From Dielma sp000508965 (GTDB taxonomy: Bacteria; Bacillota_I; Bacilli_A; Erysipelotrichales; Erysipelotrichaceae), in contig BAHV02000009.1 of NCBI GenBank assembly GCA_000508965.1, positions 1 to 41,879 of the forward strand: DNA of 41,879 bases, given 5' to 3'. The position numbers and the translations under genes were made by a program. Below are positions 33,637 through 40,200 of this stretch, piece after piece (position 1 is the first letter of the stretch; every line of letters begins with the position of its first letter). The notes below the pieces were generated by a model. It was not told the DNA's origin. It did no database searches and worked only from the letters and a program-made list of their open reading frames with translations.

Positions 33637-33758
33637 CAGCGTCCTCCTTTGAACAATGTTACTAGTCCTCTTTATTTTAACGCAAAGTTGGGAATTAAAC
33701 AAACATTCTAAGACACTTTGTTGTATAATAAACCTATCAGAAAGTGAGCCGGAAAAAT

Positions 33759-34706
33759 ATGGAGCGTTTTGTCTTAATGGGTGCGATGATTTATGATTTG
33801 CGGGTCATCCCTTATCAGAAGAGCGAGGGCATGAATCAGCCGATCCGTCTGCGCGGGCAGGCTGGCGGAGTAGCAAGAAATGCGGCGGAAAAACTTGCCG
33901 CCTTAGGTCATCATGCTATTCTTGTCAGTGCGTGCGGTTTGGATATGACAGGTAAAGTTCTGATGGAAGATGCAATTGCTAAAGGAATTGATATCAGTTA
34001 TGTGAAACAGCTGCCCTCTGATAAAACTTCCGGTCTATTAGTTTTGTGTGATGAATTTGATCAGCCGGTTTCATCAATGCTGGATGCCGGTGTGCTGAAT
34101 GCGATCGATCATCTATATCTTTATACTACAATGCAGGATTTTACTTATGATGACACATTTATTGCAGACAATAATCTTACGGTTGATCAGCTGCAGTTTA
34201 TCGCTCATCAGCATGCCCAGACATGGTTGCTGCCGGTTGCGGATAAAAGCATTCAGCCGCTAATTAATATTCTGCCGCTGTTTCAGGGCGTGCAGTTCAA
34301 TGAGCGAATGCTGAGTGAAGACTTAAAGCTGTCAATTGAAGATCTGCATCATACAATAAGAATTATGCTTGATCAGCTGCATCTGCGCTCACTCTTGCTG
34401 ATTGCAGGTGAAAACGGTATTTATTATGCTGATCCGCAATGTATTATTCAGGCTGTCAGCCCAAAATGCAAAGTCTTGGATCAAACTTCAGCCTATGAAA
34501 TTGTATTGAGCGCTTTTTTGACTAAAATCCTTCAGCATATGCCGATTGAAAAAGCATTAGAATACGCCCTTTGTGCCCTGCTTCTTGAAAATGAAAAGAA
34601 GCATGAGAAAACATTTGTATTAAGTGAAGAAAAAATTATTGAAAAGCTTGCGGCTTATCAGATAGAAACAATCAAGGAGGCAGTTTATGTATCAGAAATG
34701 TATTGA
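33759..34706 (+). CDS. PfkB-fold protein with altered catalytic motif
   Basis: A 315-residue ribokinase-fold protein most like the pseudouridine/sugar kinase branch (QAGGVARNAAEKLAALG at 34-50, GLDMTGK, DKTSGLLVL). The catalytic DTTGAGD motif reads DQTSAYE (241-247): the general-base aspartate is glutamate and the glycines of the anion hole are gone. Activity is doubtful. ATG 33759 is preferred, as the GTG at 33744 has no site before it; a TATAAT lies at 33724-33729. Its end overlaps the PgpA-like gene by 20 bp. Confidence 0.7.
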   Translation: MERFVLMGAMIYDLRVIPYQKSEGMNQPIRLRGQAGGVARNAAEKLAALGHHAILVSACGLDMTGKVLMEDAIAKGIDISYVKQLPSDKTSGLLVLCDEFDQPVSSMLDAGVLNAIDHLYLYTTMQDFTYDDTFIADNNLTVDQLQFIAHQHAQTWLLPVADKSIQPLINILPLFQGVQFNERMLSEDLKLSIEDLHHTIRIMLDQLHLRSLLLIAGENGIYYADPQCIIQAVSPKCKVLDQTSAYEIVLSAFLTKILQHMPIEKALEYALCALLLENEKKHEKTFVLSEEKIIEKLAAYQIETIKEAVYVSEMY

Positions 34707-35148
34707 TTTATTAAATGAACGGGGTGTGGAATTGAATGATATCGCAGAATGTGTACTTTATCTGCAAGGCAAGTATTACCCGGAGCTGACAATGGAATTA
34801 GCCGTAAAAGCAGTGAAGGGAGTCATTGAAAAACGCGAGGTTCAGCATGCGATCATCACCGGCTTGTTTTTAGATAAAAGTGCTGAAACCGATATGTGTG
34901 ATCCTGAATTAAAGGATATATTAATGCGTGATGAAGGCTTGTATGGTATAGATGAAGTGCTGGCATATGGTATTTGTAATTTATACGGATCCATTGCTTT
35001 AACGAATTATGGCTATATAGATAAAGTAAAACCGGGTATTATCGGTAAACTGAATGAACACCATGTGGTATGCAATACGTTCCTCGACGATATTGTCGGT
35101 GCAATCGCGGCATCGGCTGCAAGTAAATTGGCACATAGCCATCATTAA
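34687..35148 (+). CDS. PgpA/YutG-like protein
   Basis: A 153-residue helical protein matching the phosphatidylglycerophosphatase A family in its YutG-like form (ECVLYLQGKYYPELTME near the start, then GLFLDK, LYGIDEVLAYGI and FLDDIVGAIAASA). It has no long hydrophobic segments, unlike the membrane enzyme PgpA of Gram-negatives, so a lipid phosphatase role is uncertain. GGAGGCAGTTT precedes ATG 34687, inside the end of the PfkB-like gene. Confidence 0.7.
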   Translation: MYQKCIDLLNERGVELNDIAECVLYLQGKYYPELTMELAVKAVKGVIEKREVQHAIITGLFLDKSAETDMCDPELKDILMRDEGLYGIDEVLAYGICNLYGSIALTNYGYIDKVKPGIIGKLNEHHVVCNTFLDDIVGAIAASAASKLAHSHH

Positions 35149-35190
35149 TAAAATAGTGTATAATAAGCTATATAACTGATGAGGTGGATC

Positions 35191-35973
35191 ATGGATAACG
35201 GTGTATTAACCAAGGATGATTTAAAAATGGCATTCGCGCAAATGGGTATTCGTAAGGGAATGCTTGTTTTTGTGCAGTCCTCACTGCGTCCGTTTGGCTG
35301 GGTAGTCGGCGGGGCTCAGGCAATTATTGATGCCCTGATGGAAACTGTCACATATGATGGGACAATCGTCATGCCGGCCTTTACCAGAAATCTGTCTGAT
35401 CCCTCAATGTATAAAAGCGGGACTGTGCCAAGAGCATGCTGGCCGGAAATCAGACAGGCGATCCTGCCATTTAATAAAAGGCTCAGCACACCGGTGAACA
35501 TGGGTGAAGTTACCGTTCAATTCATGCGCAACGAAGCTGTACTGCGCAGCAATCATCCTGCTTATTCTTTTCTGGCATGGGGCAAATATGCCAAACTGAT
35601 TGTGGAAAAGCATCCTCTCCATTTTGGCTTGTCAAAAGATTCACCGTTAAGCAAGATCGTTGACTTAAATGGTTTTGTACTGTTAGCCGGTATGAATTAT
35701 GATAAATGTGAGATGTTTGATCTGGCTCAATACAACAATCGTGCTTGTCCGATCCGAATCTTGACTTATCCAATTGAAAAGGGCGGCAATATCCATTGGA
35801 TTAAAATGCTTGATAAAGAAATGAATACCAATTCATATAAAGCCATCGGAGCCAATATGGAAGAGCGCGGAGTTGTTAAAATACTTGAGGTAGGCAATAC
35901 GGCGTGCCGCTTATTTTCCGCAAGAGAGGCTATCAGCAGTGCTTCGGCTTATTTGAATATCAATAATAAATAA
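35191..35973 (+). CDS. AAC(3)-fold N-acetyltransferase (YokD-like)
   Basis: A 260-residue member of the aminoglycoside N3-acetyltransferase-like family, which uses acetyl-CoA. Conserved parts include FVQSSLRPFGWVVGGAQ, GTIVMPAF, SNHPAYSFLAWG and SPLSKIVDLNGFVLLAG. The usual H-L-A-E near the middle reads D-L-A-Q (FDLAQ), and HSSL reads QSSL, so classical aminoglycoside acetylation is not supported. Related FrbF and YokD proteins act on other amines. ATG 35191 follows GAGGTGGATC. It sits between the PgpA-like gene and a strong terminator. Confidence 0.75.
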   Translation: MDNGVLTKDDLKMAFAQMGIRKGMLVFVQSSLRPFGWVVGGAQAIIDALMETVTYDGTIVMPAFTRNLSDPSMYKSGTVPRACWPEIRQAILPFNKRLSTPVNMGEVTVQFMRNEAVLRSNHPAYSFLAWGKYAKLIVEKHPLHFGLSKDSPLSKIVDLNGFVLLAGMNYDKCEMFDLAQYNNRACPIRILTYPIEKGGNIHWIKMLDKEMNTNSYKAIGANMEERGVVKILEVGNTACRLFSAREAISSASAYLNINNK

Positions 35974-36000
35974 AGCGTACAGCCAAAACTGTACGCTTTA
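35971..36000. terminator. Bidirectional terminator
   Basis: Perfect 12-bp stem TAAAGCGTACAG (35971-35982) with CTGTACGCTTTA (35989-36000), loop CCAAAA, between the convergent acetyltransferase and GAF reductase genes. Confidence 0.85.
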
Positions 36001-36002
36001 TG

Positions 36003-36458
36003 TTAGAATCCAAACTCAGTTATAATTTCGGCAATCTGCTTCAGACCCTTTTCATCACTTTCATCAAAACGATTCAGTGACGCAGAATCAATATCGAGAA
36101 CCCCCATCAGCAGCTGATTTTTAATCAATGGCACAACAATCTCTGAATTACTGGCACTGTCGCAGGCGATATGACCTGGAAATTGATGGACATCAGCAAC
36201 CCGCTGAATATGACCGCTTAAGGCTGCTGTACCGCATACTCCTTTACCCAATGGAATATGGGTACAGGCCACTTTGCCCTGAAAAGGTCCAAGCACAAGC
36301 TCCCCCTCTTTATATAAATAAAAGCCAACCCAGTTAATATCTGTCAGTGCATCATTTAAACAAGCTGAAGCATTTGACAATACAGCCAGTTTATCGCTCT
36401 CATCTTCAATCAATGCACGCAGCTGCATTGCTAATTCATGATAAAATGTTTCTTTCAT
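36003..36458 (-). CDS. Free methionine-(R)-sulfoxide reductase (GAF type)
   Basis: A 151-residue GAF-domain enzyme that reduces free methionine-R-sulfoxide with thioredoxin. The three family cysteines are present: C65 (VACTHIP), C75 (GVCGTAA) and C99 (HIACDS). Their spacing of 10 and 24 residues matches the known yeast and E. coli enzymes. The C-terminal EIVVPL and GVLDIDS are also conserved. AGGGAACG before ATG 36458. Monocistronic. Confidence 0.9.
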   Translation of the reverse strand: MKETFYHELAMQLRALIEDESDKLAVLSNASACLNDALTDINWVGFYLYKEGELVLGPFQGKVACTHIPLGKGVCGTAALSGHIQRVADVHQFPGHIACDSASNSEIVVPLIKNQLLMGVLDIDSASLNRFDESDEKGLKQIAEIITEFGF

Positions 36459-36522
36459 ACGTTCCCTCCATATTTAGTATAATAGCATGAAATCGTAATT
36501 TAGAAGTAAAAAATCAGAAATT

Positions 36523-36549
36523 AAAAAATCAGCAGAATTTCTGCTGATT
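36523..36549 (-). terminator. Terminator of the CotF-like pair
   Basis: On the minus strand AATCAGCAGA (36549-36540) pairs with TCTGCTGATT (36536-36527), loop AAT, followed by TTTT. Confidence 0.85.
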
Positions 36550-36552
36550 GGA

Positions 36553-36825
36553 TTATGCCATGCTTGATACTTGTTTTTGAAGCTTTTTAGCGGCTTTTTC
36601 AATCTTAGCTTCAGCCTGAGCTTCTACCTGCATCCAATTCTGTTCAATCATGAAATCATAAGTTTCACGCTGTAATTCAGAAATGGTCTCATAAATTGAA
36701 TCCACTTTTTCATACAACTCGCAAGTTCCGGCTTCCTGTGAGAAAGTATTGAATAATGCTTTTAAATGCTTTAAAGAAATAAGCATGCAATTGATAATAT
36801 CTTGATCTTTATTTTGCTGAGCCAT
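36553..36825 (-). CDS. CotF-like small protein
   Basis: A 90-residue helical protein. The order of helices (DIINCMLISLKHLKALFNTF, then LRE-type helix ISELQRETYDFMIEQNW and a tail EAKIEKAAKKLQKQ) resembles the C-terminal half of CotF/YhcQ spore-coat proteins, including the aromatic-rich turn with W. ATG 36825 is preferred over 36828 because GGAGGG lies 7 nt before it. The gene follows the next CotF-like gene directly, so together they may equal one split coat-F domain. Assignment is tentative. Confidence 0.5.
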   Translation of the reverse strand: MAQQNKDQDIINCMLISLKHLKALFNTFSQEAGTCELYEKVDSIYETISELQRETYDFMIEQNWMQVEAQAEAKIEKAAKKLQKQVSSMA

Positions 36826-36828
36826 CAT

Positions 36829-37014
36829 TTAACCCTCCATAACCTTTAATAATTCTTCAGCCTGTTCTTTTAAAGCAGTGCAGACTTTTGATACAAGCTC
36901 TTTAGCCTGTTCATCTTCCAGCTTTTCCATCTCGCAGTTAAGCTGTTTATTTAATAATACAGAAGCGTTAATTGAGTCTTCAATATAAAGACAGTCCTTG
37001 GGTGTTAATGTCAT
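36829..37014 (-). CDS. CotF-like small protein, N-terminal half
   Basis: A 61-residue helical protein (TLTPKDCLYIEDSINASVL, then CEMEKLEDEQAKELVSKVC) like the first helices of CotF/YhcQ spore-coat proteins, whose members begin similarly with a L-x-x-K-D-x-x-Y-I-x-D start. TAAGGAGG precedes ATG 37014. Its stop is 1 nt before the partner gene's first ATG. If the organism sporulates, the pair could be minor coat components; otherwise its role is unknown. Confidence 0.5.
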   Translation of the reverse strand: MTLTPKDCLYIEDSINASVLLNKQLNCEMEKLEDEQAKELVSKVCTALKEQAEELLKVMEG

Positions 37015-37086
37015 AATTACGACCTCCTTACATGACTAATATGCTCGCTTTTTAACTTGGGTATTCAATAAAAGACAATATTTTGG

Positions 37087-37092
37087 TATAAT
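37087..37092 (+). promoter_or_regulatory. -10 element of the DUF402 gene
   Basis: TATAAT 23 nt before the start codon; a weak -35 TTCAAT lies at 37064-37069 with a 17-bp spacer. Confidence 0.45.
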
Positions 37093-37114
37093 AAATAACC
37101 AGAGGTGAAAAATT

Positions 37115-37642
37115 ATGCTTCCTTCATTGTATGAATCAATTTATATTCAGAGTTTTAAGCATGATGGTTCTCTTCACCGAACTTGGGCTAAAGGCTTTGT
37201 AATCGAATCAAACAACAAGCGTATTGTCGCAGTCACAAATAAAACTTGGGTCAGCGAAGCCGATGGCAGAAAATGGATCACCCGTGAACCGGCGATTTGT
37301 TTCTTCTATCCGGATAAATGGTATAATGTAATCTGTATGATAAGGAAAACAGGAATTTTCTATTATTGTAATCTTGCTTCACCCAGTATTTATGACGGCG
37401 AAGCACTGAAAAATATTGATTATGATCTTGATGTGAAGGTTAATCCGCTCGGTAAAACGATTTTGCTTGATGAAGATGAGTATGAAGAGCATGGTGAAGA
37501 AATGGGTTACGGTCCTAAATTAAAAAAGGCGATCGAATCAGGTCTGACAGAATTGATGGATGATATTGAACATCAGCGTTCACCCTTTGATCATAAAGAA
37601 ATAATGAAACTGTATGATGTTTATTTGAAAGCTACTCAATAA
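37115..37642 (+). CDS. DUF402 nucleoside di-/triphosphatase (Ntdp-like)
   Basis: A 175-residue DUF402 protein. The pattern WITREPAICFFYPDKWYNVICM, GIFYYCNLASP and YDLDVKV is that of the staphylococcal and bacillar Ntdp group, which removes phosphates from nucleoside di- and triphosphates. The acidic stretch LLDEDEYEEHGEEMGYG supplies metal ligands. The ribosome site GAGGTG precedes ATG 37115. Monocistronic, and its stop codon lies inside the terminator stem. Confidence 0.8.
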   Translation: MLPSLYESIYIQSFKHDGSLHRTWAKGFVIESNNKRIVAVTNKTWVSEADGRKWITREPAICFFYPDKWYNVICMIRKTGIFYYCNLASPSIYDGEALKNIDYDLDVKVNPLGKTILLDEDEYEEHGEEMGYGPKLKKAIESGLTELMDDIEHQRSPFDHKEIMKLYDVYLKATQ

Positions 37643-37658
37643 TAAGTAGCTTTTATTT
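37628..37658 (+). terminator. Terminator of the DUF402 gene
   Basis: AAAGCTACT (37628-37636) pairs with AGTAGCTTT (37645-37653), followed by T-rich sequence. The stop codon is in the loop. Confidence 0.75.
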
Positions 37659-37703
37659 TAATATGACTGTCAGAATATTCCTGAATGTAAAGTTAATTTT
37701 TAA

Positions 37704-37731
37704 TTGACAACGGTTTCATTTATTATATAAT
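37704..37731 (+). promoter_or_regulatory. Promoter of the second PTS operon with cre-like box
   Basis: -35 TTGACA (37704-37709), 16-bp spacer, -10 TATAAT (37726-37731). TGACAACGGTTTCA (37705-37718) matches the cre consensus except C for A at position 4, and overlaps the -35. Confidence 0.7.
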
Positions 37732-37743
37732 AAAGGCAGATAT

Positions 37744-37776
37744 CCAGAATTGTAACTGAAGAAGGCAAGATCAGTA
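37744..37776 (+). promoter_or_regulatory. RAT element 1
   Basis: CCAGAATTGTAACTGAAGAA followed by GGCAAGATCAG, a ribonucleic antiterminator of the LicT/GlcT kind. It shares CCAGAATTGTWACT and AGGCAAGATCAGTATC with RAT 2 at 40099-40130. Its 3' end is also the 5' arm of the terminator. Confidence 0.75.
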
Positions 37777-37811
37777 TCTAATGATGAACGTCATTATGTA
37801 CTGGTCTTTTT
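37769..37811 (+). terminator. Leader terminator of the antiterminator gene
   Basis: GATCAGTA (37769-37776) pairs with TACTGGTC (37799-37806), with an inner AATGA/TCATT pair, then TTTTT. Overlap with RAT 1 makes the two structures exclusive. The antiterminator gene itself follows, so it should autoregulate. Confidence 0.8.
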
Positions 37812-37842
37812 ATGTTCTTTTTATGGCAAAGGGGTAAATGAT

Positions 37843-38703
37843 ATGAATAATTATCGAATCACAAAATTGATTAACAACAATGTAGTGTTTTCACAGGATG
37901 AGGAGCAAAATGAGATAATTCTTTTTGGCAAGGCCATTGGCTTCGGCAAAAAGAGCGGTGATCTTGTGGAAGCAGCTCAAGTGCTTAAGGTATTTGCGGC
38001 GGCTGATCCAAAAGAAAAGAATTATCTGTCCAATTTAGTTGAAGATATAAATCCGATCTATATTGATATTGCTTCTGAAATTATCAGTTTATTTGAATCG
38101 CGGCTGGAAGTTAAAGTCAATGATATGATGATGATCAGTTTATCTGATCATATTTCAAATGCGGTGGCAAATAAAAAAGATGGTTTTGAATTGCCTTTGG
38201 ATATCATTCAGGAGGTTAAAAATATTTATCCAAAAGAATTTATGATTGCAAAGGCAGGCTTGGGGATCATTGAAAGAGAAACGGGGGTTTTATTGAGTGA
38301 AGATGAAGCGGGGTATATTGTTCTTCATTATATCAGTTCACAAGGGAATACCTTTCGGAGTGACACGAAGTACCGGCTCTTATTTCAGGAAAGGATTATC
38401 AGCGATATAGAAGACTATCTGAACGTTAAATTGGATCGCTCTTCGTTGTATTACACACGTTTTTTGACACATTTAAGCTTTTTGGCAGCCCGCATTCATG
38501 ATGGTAATTTTTCAGCTGAAGGGAATTCGTCGTTATACAAGATTTTTATTAAAGAGCATCCTGAATTAGAGGGGTGTGTTGAAAAGAATGTTCAAACGAT
38601 AGCTGATGAATTTCATGTGGTGATTAATGAAGAAGAAAAAGGGTATTTAGCAGTTCATATTAATAATATGCTGAAATCCATTCAGCGAGGTGATAAACAA
38701 TGA
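37843..38703 (+). CDS. BglG/LicT/GlcT-family transcriptional antiterminator
   Basis: A 286-residue protein. The CAT RNA-binding domain (about 1-57) begins NYRITKLINNNVVFSQ. PRD1 holds H103 and H162, PRD2 holds H210 and H272, the usual sites of phosphorylation by EII and HPr. It should bind the two RATs in this operon (before its own gene and before EIIBC). AAAGGGGTAAATGAT precedes ATG 37843. Its stop overlaps the ferredoxin-fusion start by 4 bp (ATGA), so the odd next gene is translated with it. Confidence 0.9.
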   Translation: MNNYRITKLINNNVVFSQDEEQNEIILFGKAIGFGKKSGDLVEAAQVLKVFAAADPKEKNYLSNLVEDINPIYIDIASEIISLFESRLEVKVNDMMMISLSDHISNAVANKKDGFELPLDIIQEVKNIYPKEFMIAKAGLGIIERETGVLLSEDEAGYIVLHYISSQGNTFRSDTKYRLLFQERIISDIEDYLNVKLDRSSLYYTRFLTHLSFLAARIHDGNFSAEGNSSLYKIFIKEHPELEGCVEKNVQTIADEFHVVINEEEKGYLAVHINNMLKSIQRGDKQ

Positions 38704-39590
38704 GTGCAAACTTAAATAAAAAGCAATGTACTGGATGCGGGAACTGCCTGGAATTCTGTCCCCGTCAGCTTTTGGTTTTATCAAAAGAAAATGATGTGAA
38801 TGAGCGAGGTGCGCACTATATACAGTTTAATAATGAAATGGCATGCATCGAATGCGGACTCTGTGAACTGATGTGTACAGCCGGTGCGATTCATATCCCA
38901 AACAGAGTAAATGGCTATGACTTAATTAATAAAAAGGATATACCTCCGCATGCTGGCTGCAGTCTTGGTTCATTAAGTAAAGCGTTAGCCGATGTAATTG
39001 TGGAATTAGGTATTGCTGAACGTACAGTATTATTTAAAAAGAAAGCGTCGGATGTGAATTTACATGTGGAGATTCATGACTATACTGATGAACAATTTTA
39101 TATTGATGGGTTAAATTATAAACATGCCAATCCGGATAGAGTGGTGATTATAATATGTGCCAGCAGCAAGCAGCATACCACGGCATTAAATGAAGAACGG
39201 TATCGCTCACTGGGAAATGAAAAAGTTACGATTATTAATACGTTAAATTGGTTTGAGTCAGATGTTGAAATCACAAAACTGCTTAAGGGCGGCAGTCATA
39301 TATTAGAAGCTGTCAGTAAAAGTGAAACGGTTTCTTTTGCGAGCCGCAAGGGTGTGCGGACACCGGCGCAGATGATCGATTTGGAAAATGATTTGAAACA
39401 GGCTTTGCAGAATCAACTGGAAGATAAAAAATGTGCAATTGTTGAAATTGTTTTTCCTTGTTTCTATCGATTGGCACAGCGTCCTCAGCAATTAATGCCC
39501 TGCGCAGAAATCAAGCGTATTAATGATTGGTTTACGATGTCTGTTGAGCCGGATTATCCCAAGGGCGTATATTATAAGGCAGGTGATTAA
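38700..39590 (+). CDS. Ferredoxin fused to a degenerate 2-oxoacid:ferredoxin oxidoreductase beta-like domain
   Basis: A 296-residue protein. Residues 8-65 carry two [4Fe-4S] motifs (C10, C13, C16, C20-P and C49, C52, C55, C59). From about residue 83 the sequence follows KorB/VorB-type beta subunits: AGCSLGSLSKALADVIVELG recalls the usual CPGCG…ALAEVIDELGI region, DRVVIIICASSK the strand before the thiamine-diphosphate site, and VEIVFPCFYRLAQRPQQ with DYPKGVYYKAG the C terminus. The GDGD and NN residues that bind thiamine diphosphate and magnesium are ASSK (154-157) and TLNW-like sequence, so catalysis is unlikely. No alpha subunit gene is in the window. It sits inside a sugar PTS operon, coupled to the antiterminator. 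A redox-sensing or electron-carrying role linked to sugar uptake is conceivable. Confidence 0.65.
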   Translation: MSANLNKKQCTGCGNCLEFCPRQLLVLSKENDVNERGAHYIQFNNEMACIECGLCELMCTAGAIHIPNRVNGYDLINKKDIPPHAGCSLGSLSKALADVIVELGIAERTVLFKKKASDVNLHVEIHDYTDEQFYIDGLNYKHANPDRVVIIICASSKQHTTALNEERYRSLGNEKVTIINTLNWFESDVEITKLLKGGSHILEAVSKSETVSFASRKGVRTPAQMIDLENDLKQALQNQLEDKKCAIVEIVFPCFYRLAQRPQQLMPCAEIKRINDWFTMSVEPDYPKGVYYKAGD

Positions 39591-39591
39591 G

Positions 39592-40086
39592 ATGGGAATA
39601 TTCAAGGCTGTTTTTAAGAAAAAAGAAAATGAAGGAATGATTGTAGGTGCTCCAGCTGCCGGTTATGTGAAACCGTTGGAAGGACTGAAGGATGGTGTAT
39701 TCTCAGAAAGATTATTGGGTGAAGGCTGTGTCATCTCACCCATGGAGGAAACAATTTATGCTCCTTTTGACGGCAAGGTGATTTTAGTTACAGAAACTAA
39801 GCATGCCATAGGATTAATGAGCGATGATGGAATTGAATTATTAATCCATGTTGGTTTAGATACCGTTATGATGGCTGGTGAAGGTTTTACGATGATGGTG
39901 GAAAAAGGTGAAAGCGTGAAACAGGGAGATCGCTTAATGAGCTTTTCGACGGCCAAAATTAAGGCGGCAGGCTATCTTGATGATGTTATTGTAATTGTAT
40001 CTAATACAAAGTGCTTTCAAGGTGTGGCATGTACACAAAAGGAGGTTGTTGAAGCGAACGATGAATTAATCAGAATTATGAAATAG
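39592..40086 (+). CDS. PTS glucose-type EIIA
   Basis: A 164-residue stand-alone EIIA of the glucose family. H71 (KHAIGL) and the phospho-acceptor H86 (ELLIHVGLDTV) are intact and 15 residues apart as in Crr. It takes phosphate from HPr and passes it to EIIB. ATG 39592 follows GGTGATTAAG; the frame upstream to 39523 overlaps the ferredoxin gene and has no site. It ends 114 nt before EIIBC, with RAT 2 and a terminator between. It could also phosphorylate the other PTS transporter, whose own EIIA domain is degenerate. Confidence 0.9.
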   Translation: MGIFKAVFKKKENEGMIVGAPAAGYVKPLEGLKDGVFSERLLGEGCVISPMEETIYAPFDGKVILVTETKHAIGLMSDDGIELLIHVGLDTVMMAGEGFTMMVEKGESVKQGDRLMSFSTAKIKAAGYLDDVIVIVSNTKCFQGVACTQKEVVEANDELIRIMK

Positions 40087-40098
40087 TAAAATGGATAA

Positions 40099-40130
40099 CC
40101 AGAATTGTTACTTTCAGTAGGCAAGATCAG
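40099..40130 (+). promoter_or_regulatory. RAT element 2
   Basis: CCAGAATTGTTACTTTCAGT followed by AGGCAAGATCAG, nearly identical at both ends to RAT 1. It lies inside the operon, just before EIIBC, so the antiterminator can adjust the transporter gene separately from its own gene. Confidence 0.75.
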
Positions 40131-40174
40131 TATCGGGGATTAACAAGCCCATTGCTTTAGATTGGTTTTATCTT
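40123..40174 (+). terminator. Internal terminator before EIIBC
   Basis: AAGATCAGT (40123-40131) pairs with ATTGGTTTT (40161-40169) using several G-T pairs, with an inner GGG/CCC helix. The weak stem is typical of a regulated terminator that overlaps a RAT. Confidence 0.55.
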
Positions 40175-40200
40175 ATTTAAAAATTGCAAAGGAGAAAGTT

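Noticed and set aside
35191..35973. Aminoglycoside resistance gene
   Set aside because: Only the fold matches; key family residues differ and no mobile element surrounds it.
38700..39590. Functional 2-oxoacid:ferredoxin oxidoreductase beta subunit
   Set aside because: The thiamine-diphosphate and Mg residues are missing and no alpha subunit gene is present.
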